From Arthrobotrys musiformis (taxonomy: Eukaryota; Ascomycota; Orbiliomycetes; Orbiliales; Orbiliaceae): DNA of 64,000 nt. A program made the translations under genes and the position numbers. Position 1 is the stretch's first letter. Each line of letters starts with the position of its first letter. Positions 32,601 through 42,944 of the stretch are shown in pieces. The DNA lies in assembly GCA_036971715.1 (NCBI GenBank), contig JAVHJL010000008.1, positions 1,674,001 to 1,738,000 on the forward strand. The letters run 5' to 3'. The notes below the pieces were generated by a model. The model saw nothing but the letters and a program-made list of their open reading frames with translations. It was not told the DNA's origin and did no database searches.

Positions 32601-34826
32601 GATATCATTGGGCCGGAAGCAGCGGAGAGGCTCATCTCGTCTACTCCGACCTACTATGAGAACATGGTCACGGATGCAGATACTGCCGTTTGGGTGCAGA
32701 AGATAAAGGGTGGATTGATTGGCATGAAGCCTAGAGGCTCGAAGAAGGGTAAGGAACGGGCAATAGAGTATCGATCTCAGCCGTTCGCCGGCCCAAGTCC
32801 CGCCATTACAGACCCTAAACACCTGGAACTTCGGAACCCTCAAGCCGAAGAGGTTTCCCGAGTTAAGTTAGCCTCGATGAACACCCGCTTCCTCACGGCC
32901 GCAAATAAGGCGCACGATAAACTTCTAGCCGGTACCCTACGCCCTAACGCCTCCAAAGAGTTCAAGGAGTTTGTCACATCTCTCGGCAGTGTTTCTGATA
33001 TCATAGATGTCGGTATGGACGTCGTTGACATGATCCTTGCAGAAGAAGTCCCCCGTTCCTTGAGAATGGTCTACTGCTTCCTTCACGTCGCCTATGCGAT
33101 TTCGCAGTCTGAATCCCTCTCTCCTGAAAAGTCAAACATTCTGGAATTCCAAGCAGGTCTCTCGGTATTCCGGTCTTGCCTTCCAGCGATTTCGGAAATT
33201 CCGGGAATGCCGAGTGAGCGGGATATCTTCGATGAGATTGCCTTTGTCATGTGGGAGGAGTTGGAGTTTGCGCTTAAATGGATCGAGACTTGGGATGGCA
33301 ATGAGGCGTTGAACAAAGTGGGTTGCGCGGCGAATGAAGTTGAAGGGCTCAAAGATTTCATGCGTAATCACTGCGACAGTCAACATGGCACCAAGGGAAC
33401 TGGGATGACCATTGACCCAAAGCTACTGTGCCTTGGAAGCGGCATCGAAGCCCGGGCCTCGGAAGTGGTGGAAGAAAGTTCCCAGCCTCTATCTTCGTGG
33501 GAGGATGTGATTCAGTGCGGCGTGTTCGCTATATTAGTACGGTGGCTGAAAGGTACGTATTGGGAAGTTGAATAAGATGGGTCAATATAGAGACTGACAT
33601 CAAATACAGAACTTAAAGAAACCGGTGTTATATTCGCATACTTATGCGGGAGCCTCTGTACTTCCATTGTCGCGAGCTTCAAAAAACGAGTCAAATTCAA
33701 AGACCGATTCGTTTTATCGGAGCCTACCTCTCAACTCGAGGCCCATCTCCAACAGGATGTTGTCGCACCCTTGAATAATTACAACTATATAGGAGGAAGT
33801 AGTGTGGTTTCGAGCGCGGTATCTATGCTCAAGCGAGGCTATATATCTACTATTCGAGATTTCGAAAACTGCATGGTTGATCTCGCTCGTGTCCGGCGAA
33901 GGACTCAAGACGAGTTGCATGCATTTGTCTATGCCATCCTATGGCATTGCAATTCTTGTGCGATATTCGTTCCTGATAATCTTTGGGGCGCTTGTCGAGG
34001 CCCAGAAGATGCGGACTATAGTCTGCAATATGTCAATCAAAGGGTTCAACGAGAACTATGTGGGTTTTCGGGGAATAGGGTTGAGGAAGAACAAACAACC
34101 GTTGGCCACGTCTCACTCCCAGAGATCTTAGGTATGCCCATTGACGAAATTGAAGATGTGCCAATGGACGGGCACTCTCCGCAGCCAGGGAATTATGGCA
34201 TTTGTGCCATCGACAACATTTTGGTGCCTCCAACACCAGTAAAATTGGCGGCGCAAGAGAACTCACCACCATATAGCACCGCCTCCTCAAGCTCGCCCAA
34301 CAATTACGACAGCATGTGGGAGAGCTCTCCCCGCGGGCACCAGGGTAGCGAGACGAGCTTTAGCAACCCAAACAGTACCAACGTCACGCCTGACGAACTC
34401 TACGTCAACCCGGGTAGGGCCAACGCCAACAGCTTTCCAACGGATTATTTCTCTTATAGCCGGCCGCAAATCCCCGCGACACCAACGTTCCTGGAACCCC
34501 AACCAACGGTCATCGCGCGGGAAGGCAAACCTTCGAAGTCGAGAAAGAGAAAGTATCTCGAGGGCGATGGAGCCACTTCGTTCCCGGCAAGACGGCGAAA
34601 AGTCGTTCCTACGACAGGAAAGAGGCTATACTGCGATGTTCCCGGATGCGAGGAGTTTGCATCCACGTCTAGCAATCTTAGCAGACATAAGAGGACGAAG
34701 CACGGAAATGCAGCGACTAGAGAGGCGAGTTACCACTGCGGGAAAGCCGGGTGCGACCGTGTATTTTACGGCCCGAGAGGCAAGGGGAACTTGAAAACAC
34801 ACATGGGGAAGGACCATGGGTGCTAA
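29695..34826 (+). CDS. Large C2H2-type zinc-finger protein
   Basis: I join three exons: 29695-30350, 30563-33552 and 33610-34826 (phases 2, 1; 1,620 residues). Exon 1 appears to end in a stop, but that TAA is part of a perfect GTAAGT donor. The intron carries a long T-rich tract and ends CTATAG before 30563. The second intron has GTACGT and ATACAG. Zinc-binding motifs: a CxxC ... HxxxxH in CGICGTDL ... LKNHFEVAH (570-600); CPIATC ... LNLHMFERH (672-695); CPTLAC ... EQHASMCH (731-754); and two at the C-terminus, LYCDVPGCEEF ... LSRHKRTKH and YHCGKAGCDRVF ... LKTHMGKDH. Between the third finger and the C-terminus is a helical region (about 830-1250) of the kind found in fungal C2H2 proteins, with a basic stretch KSRKRKYL before the last pair, suitable for nuclear import. 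A nuclear, possibly DNA-binding regulator; targets unknown. A further 54-base in-frame intron is possible at 31327-31380. Confidence 0.82.
31327..31380 (+). other. Possible 54-nt in-frame (3n) intron inside the zinc-finger gene
   Basis: Starts GTAAGC, contains CTAAC 8 bases before a TATAG end: all fungal intron signals in a minimal 54-base space. Length is a multiple of three and there is no stop, so both forms stay in frame. Retained, it encodes residues 474-491, with KRRRR followed by CKLC. Confidence 0.55.
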
Positions 34827-36045
34827 ACGACTTTACGAGCGACGAACCTAAGTGCGGATGACAGCTTAATCTTTCCAACTGGAAAATTTTCGACATTTTT
34901 GTTTGATTTCGTGCGTTTTGTTTATGCTTATTTATATCATATGAGCATCGCATAGCTATCAGGCCTAAAGTAGCCTTGGAGTTTAATATTTGACCTTTTT
35001 TGATTCAGTTTTCTTCTTTTCTCTGGCTTTTCCCTTTTCTTTTTTTTTTTCTTTTCTTTTCTTTTCTTTTCTTAGATTTAGCGCTCTAGCATGGCATTGA
35101 TGTCGGCATTACCCTCATTTTCCCGGCGATTTTAGCTTTTTGTTTCTCTTTGGTATTTTGTTTTCTGCAAGCGATTATTATGATACCACGGTTGATACTT
35201 TTTTTTTGTAACTGAAAAGCATCGACTAGTCTTCGTTTCTCTAATTAGCGGCTTTGGTGGAGCCGAAGCTGGTGTCGTTGGAAATACACTGTTATTTTTT
35301 TCTTCTAATGGAAACAAACCAACTGCTTCGTCCTTTTTTGTTGCAACGCGCGTAATCACGTGAAAACATGAAATCCGGAAGAGGGAATCACCATATCCTC
35401 CCGCCAAAACGGTCGGGCATTTTTAAAAAAAAATAACAAAAAAAGAACAATATTACGTCATTAGCGGGGTAAAAAGAAAAATTTGAACGAGGAGGCGATA
35501 TATGCTGTGCATGTGCAACCTGTAAGGCTCGCCTGCAACCTGCAAGTATTTGTGGTTGGTTGGACATGTACCACATTAGCCACGGACAAACGGTTTTTTC
35601 TGGGTGTTTGCTGTTGTGGAACTCGGATGCACTTTTTGCATTTTGGTGCCTGAGGCTCTTTTTGGAAACCCCGGTCCCGACTAGTTCGGCTGCGTCGAGC
35701 CGAGACACGGCTGGATCGATCCCGACGACATGTCAACACAAAACAACTTCGTGGAGCTGTCTTGTGTTGTTGGGTTTCTGCGTTGATTATGTTGTAAAAC
35801 GTAGCCCTTCCTAAAGAGGTTAGTTGGTAAGCATGGTGCCAAGACAAGACGGCCTGGGGTGTGGGCCTGGTTTGGTTTTTTTTCGCGTCGGCTTTTCTGA
35901 AATATGGTCTTCAGGTTTTTTTTTTTTTCCATTACTTGACAACGACCACAACTCGACATACCTACCTCCCCTGCACGAGCTACCGCGAAGGTTCTGAGAA
36001 AAGGGCACTTGATTTTTTTTGAAGGAAGGGAGATTTATCATCAAT
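34827..36045. other. Intergenic, T-rich, no supportable gene
   Basis: 3' flank of the zinc-finger gene and promoter of RRP3. It contains a TTTTC pentamer array at about 35038-35074 and several A/T runs. No coding or RNA gene recognised. Confidence 0.5.
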
Positions 36046-37689
36046 ATGGATCGCGATAGACAGCATAAAACGAAGAAGCGGAAGATTTCGAAGCCACAGC
36101 GTGAGGATGAAGCCGAGCCGTCGGCCGCACCGTCGTTGTCGGATCTCGTTGCCTCGATAAAGAAGAATACGCAAACACAGACGCAGGCGACTGCTGCTGC
36201 GGGCTCTGGGAGGCCTGGCGGGGTTAAAGGTAAAGGTGATGGGGACGTGAAGAAAAGGAAGAAGCAGTCATCAGGGGATAGCGACGAGGAAGCTTCTGGA
36301 GAGAATGCTGGGGCTGGGGATGATGGAGTAGATGAGGAAGAGGAGGAGGAATCTAAGTCCTTTAAAGAGCTGGTGAGTCGGTAGTTTGGTCTTCTCTTTG
36401 GATCATTCATGGGTTATATATATTAACATCGCCCCTAGGAAATCATAGATCAACTGTGCGAAACGCTCGAAACGCTCAAGTTCCACAAACCCACACCGAT
36501 TCAGCAAGCTTCCATCCCGCTCGCTCTGGCCGGGAAAGATCTAATCGGCCTTGCGGAAACAGGATCTGGAAAAACCGCAGCTTTCGCCCTGCCGATTCTT
36601 CAAGCTCTCTACCACTCCCCCCACTCCACCCTCTTCGCTTGCATCTTAGCACCAACCCGCGAGCTGGCATTCCAGATATCGGAGCAAACCGAAGCTATCG
36701 GTGGTTCGCTCGGTGTCAAAACATGCGTTATAGTCGGAGGAATGGATATGATGCCGCAAGCTATCGCGCTTTCCAAACGTCCCCACATCATCGTCGCAAC
36801 GCCAGGTCGCCTTCTGGACCACCTGGAAAACACGAAGGGTTTCTCGTTACGTTCTTTGAAATACCTAGTTATGGACGAAGCCGATCGTCTTCTCGACCTC
36901 GACTTCGGTCCTATCATAGAAAAGATCTTGAAAGTGCTACCCCCGCAGCGGAATACATATCTATTCTCCGCCACCATGACGGATAAAGTCGAGCGTCTGC
37001 AACGGATGTCCCTCACGAACCCGGTTAGGGTCGCCGTATCCTCGAAATACCAGACTGTCAAGTCGTTACTCCAGTACTTCATGCTCATCCCGCAGAAGGA
37101 CAAGGATACATATCTGGTCTACCTCGTAGCCGAAAAATTTGCGGGAAAGACAATGATCATTTTCACGAGGACGATTATGGACGCCCAGAGGATCAGTGTG
37201 TTGCTCCGTCTGTTGGGCTGTTCTGCGATCCCGCTGCACGGTCAGTTGAGCCAAACCGGGAGGTTGGGAGCCTTGAATAAGTTCAAAGCTGGGAGTAGGA
37301 ATATTCTCGTTGCTACGGATGTGGCTGCTAGGGGGTTGGATATTCCTACGGTGGATTATGTGATCAATTATGATATTGCGGGGGATTCTAAGACTTATAT
37401 CCATCGAGTCGGGCGGACGGCGAGAGCAGGGAGGAGCGGTGTGTGTGTGAATTTGGTGACTCAGTATGATATCGAAGAGTTCACGAGGATCGAGAAGGCG
37501 TTGGGGAAGAAGCTGGACGCCTTGGAAGTAGAGAAGGGGGAGGTGAGTTTGCTGGCCGAAAGCGTCGGGGAGGCGCAGAGGCAAGCGATAAAGGAGGTTA
37601 AGGAGTGGCAGGAGAAGAAGAAGGAGAAGGGGGCAGGCAGAAAAATGAGGACAGGAAGGAGGGATAATATGGATAAGGAGGAGATTTAG
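36046..37689 (+). CDS. RRP3: ATP-dependent rRNA helicase RRP3 (DDX47 family)
   Basis: Two exons, 36046-36372 and 36439-37689, in phase 0; 525 residues. RRP3 is a nucleolar DEAD-box RNA helicase needed for 18S rRNA maturation. After a charged, low-complexity N-terminus (1-105, Lys and Asp/Glu blocks) come the helicase motifs: a Q-motif region (FHKPTPIQQASIPLAL), motif I AETGSGKT (148-155), PTRELA, ATPGRLLDH, DEAD at 255-258 in the RRP3-typical setting MDEADRLLDLDFG, SAT (286-288), then the second domain with IIFTRTIMDAQR, TDVAARGLDIP and HRVGRTARAGR (431 on). The Lys/Arg-rich C-terminus suits nucleolar location. The ATG at 36046 is the first in frame. It converges on SEC11, with about 290 bases between the stops. 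Confidence 0.96.
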
Positions 37690-37709
37690 AGGCGCTCTGG
37701 AGGAAAGGT

Positions 37710-37726
37710 GGGGGGGGGGGGGGGGG
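37710..37726 (+). repeat. Poly-G run (about 17)
   Basis: Uninterrupted G homopolymer 20 bases after the RRP3 stop codon, within its likely 3' UTR. The exact length is prone to sequencing error. Confidence 0.8.
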
Positions 37727-37983
37727 TTAGATGGAGTTTAGCATTTTATGCGTATATTCAAGAAAAAGCGAGATACCCGTGAGGAAAAAAAAAAAGGAAG
37801 AAAAAAAAAAGCTCTGTAAGATACTGCAAGTACTCAAACACTTGGATACTAATGAATGAAGACTACTGAAGAACAAGAAAAGTCCCCCAACTTTTGAAAT
37901 CGTATATCAATTGCTCCGGTGCATGCCATAGGGATATCAAACATTACGAGTTGCTACAAGATTATTTGCTCTAATCACTCACC

Positions 37984-38645
37984 CTATTCCCTCTGGAGGA
38001 TCACAAACAAGCCCATGATGCCCAGGACCACAGTCTTCACCATTGGATGCTCGGATAGCAATATTGTGACGTACCCGACAAACGGTACGTAGGCCTTAAC
38101 ACTCCCAATGACCTCCTTTTCGCGGTCAATGTAGTGCTGTCCCGGGGTATAGAGGACGACATCATCCTGGGCGTTATTGTCGCCTTTGGTCAGGAGCTTG
38201 AGAGGAGGATACGCGCGAGATTTCGATTGCTTTGCCGATGGTCTATATCGTCGTAACCAGAATGGTAGTTTTGTTAGTAAAATACCACTATATAGCCAGT
38301 TTTGCAAGAGGCTGGAGGGAAATAGAGGCTTGCGGGATTCACGACATACCGGCTAACATGCTTCCTCAGAGCCCTGTGCACAATCGGGATGGATTTCCCT
38401 TGAATGTTGAAGACCACAATCTCGCCAACTTTGGTGTCCGCACCCCGATTCCACAGGAACAAAAGGTCACCACGTTGGAAGGCCGGCTCCATAGATCCGG
38501 AGAGTACCACGACGATGGGTGACGGAGAGTTGGTGACCAATGATAGGGACTTCCACATCATGAAAGCTGTGGAGAGGATCAAGCCGAAGTTGAGAACCTG
38601 CGCCAGGAGCTGGCGGGGTTGGTAGGCGGAGAGGGCGGCGAGCAT
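37984..38645 (-). CDS. SEC11: Signal peptidase complex catalytic subunit SEC11
   Basis: Two exons on the minus strand, 38645-38350 and 38242-37984, joined at Arg99 (GTATGT donor, ATATAG acceptor; 107-base intron); 184 residues, normal for the family. SEC11 is the ER membrane serine protease that removes signal peptides from secreted proteins. Seen: an N-terminal hydrophobic anchor (about 15-35, LNFGLILSTAFMMW), the catalytic block VVLSGSMEPAFQRGDLLFLW with Ser51, the His of IPIVHRAL (His90), KGDNNAQDD (Asp120/Asp126 region), IGSVKAYVPFVGYVTILLSEHP and a C-terminal membrane helix ending ILQRE. This enzyme would process the several secreted products encoded in this window. The start ATG gives the canonical N-terminus. 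Confidence 0.96.
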
Positions 38646-39645
38646 TTTGTTTTTTTTTCCGCCTGCTGGGGGTTGGGAGGGGGGTGCGGGGGCGAGGGCG
38701 AGGACGAGGAGAGGAAGAGTTCTGATTGCGGGTGTGGTCGATGGGATCTAATAAGAGCTTTCGAGATAGCTTGATTTGGGCATCTCGCGACAGTTGTTTT
38801 GTGATATCTGTTCTGTTCTGTTCGTTGTGAGAAGACAACACAAAAGCGGATTTCGGCAAACGCTATTTCCGTCACGGGGTGTTTGACCATGTTGTGCAAA
38901 CGCACCAACACATGGTGTTGAGATGCAGCCTGGTACATAGATGAATTGTTTGCCAGAGAGTTTTTTTTTTTTCTGGTTTTGTTTGCAGAAATCCTCCTCG
39001 AAAAAAGCTGAAATGATAATATATCGAATCTGCAACTGGGCTGGGTATCGATCTTTCAGGACTTAATTGAGGCTAGTATACGTACTGCAGTGTAGTGTCG
39101 TCTCGATCAAGATAGTATTGCACGAGCCTCGAGTTGAATCTAGGCACTCTATCTTTGATCGGTTCGCTAACTTTGGTTCATGCACGTTGGCTACAATTTT
39201 AAACGAGTTTATAGTAGAGCTATATAGGTAGTTCGAGCAGAGTATATGCTTCCTCATGGCCTCATATGATCATAACTTACTAAATACAAAAATAGGGTTG
39301 ATTATTTAATTTAAGGCCGATGATATCATTACATGGACATGTTCGCGCTTGCAGGTGCATAGAGAAACACGCAACTTGAATGGCTGCACTGCGGTTTCTA
39401 TACATTTTAAGGTCCAGGGCTTCAAGGCTAAAGGCTCATCTAGTTTTCATCGCCTTGCAATCGCTGCGAGGGACCTTGAGACTAGCTCAACAGCAATTGC
39501 AACAGTATAAGTAAACCTAAGAACCCGTGCTGTGTCTGGTTTACGAGGCTAAGTAAACCCATCTTGCTGAATACTGACGATGTGGTACTATGGTTTACGA
39601 GACAACTTCTACCTGCCTGCCGTTTACTGAAGCTATATGTTCTAT
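38646..39645. other. Intergenic, no supportable gene
   Basis: Promoter side of SEC11 and 3' side of the next minus-strand gene. Open frames here are extensions or shadows of the SEC11 leader. No RNA gene recognised. Confidence 0.5.
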
Positions 39646-40698
39646 CTATTCGGAGCCTAGAGCTGATGTCCCCATGTCGAGCCCCTGAGCTAAACCCATC
39701 ATAAGTCGTCCAGAAAGATGCTGGCTTTCCCCCTCAAGATAGTACGGTTCCGCTGTTCCGGGGACTAGCCATTTCTCTACCGGTTCGTAATCAGCGGAGT
39801 CGGGATTCCCAGCTGTCATGCTCCTCCAACTCATCTTGAAGTTAGGTTGCGGCTCCCATTGATAGCCCGGGAATTGCTGCTTGACGCCAAACGGAATTTT
39901 ATTTAAAGCATCTTGGTATTCCTGTAGAGTAGCACTAGGGTCTACTTCGGGTTGCCTCATTTCGGTTTGGCAACGACAGTCTTTTTGATCCGCAAGTAGG
40001 TTAGCGTCGATGCAATAATTATAAACGTGCTTTTGTCGAGATATCGGCGGGGTAACCTTACTATACCAATAGATGCATTTTTGTACATCATTCCAACTGT
40101 TACAGTTGTGGCCTATGTCATTGCGGTGACGTTTGAGGCCACCGGGTAGGAAGTCTGGACTTAGAGTGCCATCCTCTTCACAAATACATCTGTGGCACTT
40201 CAATATTGTTATAGACACGGCATTTATTGTTGGAGGAGCACGGCCCCAATGAGCCTCGAATCTTCGTTTATTTCCAATCATTATGTATGAATGTGGGTCT
40301 CGGGGCATCGCCAGAATTTCATCGACACTTGGACAAACGGACTTCCATTTGGTCCAGAACATGGTATGATGGACTGCGCGCTCGTTTTCCACGTTAGGAG
40401 CGTGTGGAGCGGGCGAGTTTGGGGGGTTTTCTTTGGATTCCTTTCTCGCCTTTCCTACCGTTGTCGTAGTCTCGGGACCTTCCGTTGTCGTTGCTGTCAC
40501 TGAAGTCGTCGTTGTTGTTGCGGCTGCGGGTGTACCTGAACCACTGGTGGGATCCTGCGCGAACAAGAGCCCTGCGTTGGCCGGCACTACATGACTGGTG
40601 GGGGCGAGTGTTGAAGTTGGTGCGTCTGGGCTGTCAAGGGGCACTAAGAATACTGGAGGAAAGAAAAAGAGAAAGACAAATATATACTCCCAAAGCAT
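39646..40698 (-). CDS. Secreted cysteine-containing protein of unknown function
   Basis: 350 residues, no intron needed. The start at 40698 gives a strongly hydrophobic secretion signal (MLWEYIFVFLFFFPPVFLVP). A Thr/Ala/Pro-rich, probably O-glycosylated linker follows (about 25-95), then a globular part (about 105-290) with nine cysteines, grouped as CHRCIC, HNC, KC, NYC and CRC, and many aromatic residues (FWTKWKSVCPSVDEILAMP, WNDVQKCIYWYSK). The C-terminal 60 residues lack Cys and end LMMGLAQGLDMGTSALGSE. No transmembrane segment after the signal and no GPI pattern that I would trust. The spacing suggests disulfides, so an extracellular protein, but I recognise no family. The next minus-strand gene upstream also encodes a secreted Cys-containing unknown. 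Confidence 0.72.
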   Translation of the reverse strand: MLWEYIFVFLFFFPPVFLVPLDSPDAPTSTLAPTSHVVPANAGLLFAQDPTSGSGTPAAATTTTTSVTATTTEGPETTTTVGKARKESKENPPNSPAPHAPNVENERAVHHTMFWTKWKSVCPSVDEILAMPRDPHSYIMIGNKRRFEAHWGRAPPTINAVSITILKCHRCICEEDGTLSPDFLPGGLKRHRNDIGHNCNSWNDVQKCIYWYSKVTPPISRQKHVYNYCIDANLLADQKDCRCQTEMRQPEVDPSATLQEYQDALNKIPFGVKQQFPGYQWEPQPNFKMSWRSMTAGNPDSADYEPVEKWLVPGTAEPYYLEGESQHLSGRLMMGLAQGLDMGTSALGSE

Positions 40699-42944
40699 GT
40701 TGAGTCTTCTGGATGAAGGAGATCAAGAGTAGTTAAATGTACGTATACGAAATAGTTTCAATGTTCCTAGGCTGAGGAAGGCTTTGAGACGAGGTAACGG
40801 CTCGTCTAGTTAGGCCGGTGTAAGCATGCTACGGCGCTTTCAACAGTGGCCTGGGAAATAAGTCCGGTTTATATTTGCGAGAGCTTCAGGTCAATCCGCT
40901 GCTATCGGCCTCATAAGGAATTAATTTTTGCATAGAGACTTACAAAGAATATACCTCTTCCGTTTGCTGTGCTTGAAAGTGAAGCTCCGTTCGAGGCCAC
41001 GCGCCGCACCCCCTTTGCAACATAGTTAGTAGGATGCATGTTGCGGCGGCTCTTAGACCCCCCCAACAACTGTGCAAGCTTATTTACCAACTGGCTGGGC
41101 GATTTTAGTAAAATGGCATATATGTATAGCAATATTAGGGCCTTTGTGGCCGTATGGATTCTAAACCCGAGTTTGAAAACTATGCCAACAGCTGGGTTTT
41201 TTCGTGCTGGAAGTTTGCGGTCCGCGTGCGAGACTAGCCGTAGGTATGTCTATGTATTCTAACCGAACACATACGACTGAACGTATAGACGTAACGTATA
41301 ACCTAATTTAGAGAAGGGAGAGGCTCAGATATCGATTTAGGTCATATAATGTTCTACTTTCTTGCTGTTTTCCCTGCACAAGCGCTACTGTGTTGCAATT
41401 CGGCCCCAGAAACGTTCGAAACCTTCAGTTTTGAGTGTACAATGGCCTGGGTGCTAGGTGTGGCTGGGAACGAGACCATGCTAGGTCTAACTGTGCAGTT
41501 TCGAAAATGGGTGCTGAGATCTTGTGCCATTGAAACCGGTATGATCGATGTGGGCCCGGGCTAGTCGACGTCTACGTATGTACACTTGATTCTTCGATAG
41601 TCTGGCCAGCTGGAGACAGAGCGGGAATTGAATGCTACTCGCCAAATCAAGATCGTCATCGATTCCATAGTTTGTTTGGGGATCAATCTTAGCTAGCCCC
41701 GGCGACTATTTATTTACAGGGCTTTTATCTAGTTGCGGGACGGATCCGGAGGCGCCTTTGGGGCTATTAACTGATTATGGGGTCGATCGAGTGTATGAAT
41801 TAACGAGGCAAGGGGAGTTTCGGTCATTTTTTTGCTAAGGTCCCCACCAGTATGCGATTCTACTTGACTGCGCCAACTCTTGTGAAGGCTGGTTTCGGTT
41901 TCCATTTTGCTAGATTTAGCGATTTAGCATTGCAATTACGACTGCATGAAGGAAACTCTTATGACTTCCCACAACATGTAAATATGTGTGGAAATGTGAA
42001 CACGGCAAAAGTTTAGGTACCTAGGTTTTGCAGTTGGTAAGGTGTTATACCGTTGGTCTTGCGCCGTAATGTTAAAATTGATATGTTGCAGGTATAGATA
42101 TATATATATATATGCTAACATCATGAATTAAATTCGTTCTATTAGCTATTTACGTACATACGCTTTACGTTTCATGAATGCGTCATAATTGCAACTGTGT
42201 CTTAGCCCAGCCTCGAGCCCAGGCATCTCTATGCCGGGTGCTGCATGCTGGTTAGTCGATTTAATGCAGGTTCATGTTCGCAAGTGTATATGTATCCGAC
42301 CTGATCAAACAGATGCAATTTCAATCATTAACACTAATGGATTGCCATTATGTATTATTAGTCTTGGATATGTACCCATATATTATTTACTCTTGCAATT
42401 GGGATTTTATATGGTCCCGAAAGCAGGGGCCTCAAAACCTAGCTGTTGTGAAGCAGTCGGAGATTATAGCCCTTCGGCTTTGCCGCGCAACCAGTTGCGA
42501 GGTTCGCGGTGGTTGTCTCATTTAATTTATTAAATTAGATCTATAGACCACATGCAAGTTATATATATCATTACAGTTAACATGTGAAATTAACTGAGTA
42601 GTGGCGAGCTGTGGACCGCGAAACCAGCCTTGCACGCAACACGCAACTGACCTGCGCGGGGTTGTAAAATGCAACATGTAATTGTTGGTCACCTTTTAGT
42701 GCCGCACAACATGTCGAGAGCAGTGTGTGCACAGGATTCAGTACTCCGTGCATGCTAACGATCACGCAGGTGCCTCTGCCCACCTTTGTGGGGATTATTT
42801 GATATCCTTATAAATAAGGGCTATAGTGATGGATTTGAGGAAGCGCTCGCGATCGATTGGCATCTCACAAATACAGATATATACAGGTATATAATTCTAC
42901 AAATATTATAATATTAGTTTTGTAGGCATTGGTGGCATTGCGGT
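40699..42944. other. Intergenic, no supportable gene
   Basis: 2.2 kb between two minus-strand secreted-protein genes. Short unrecognised frames and a TA dinucleotide run near 42093-42111. No tRNA or rRNA seen. Confidence 0.45.
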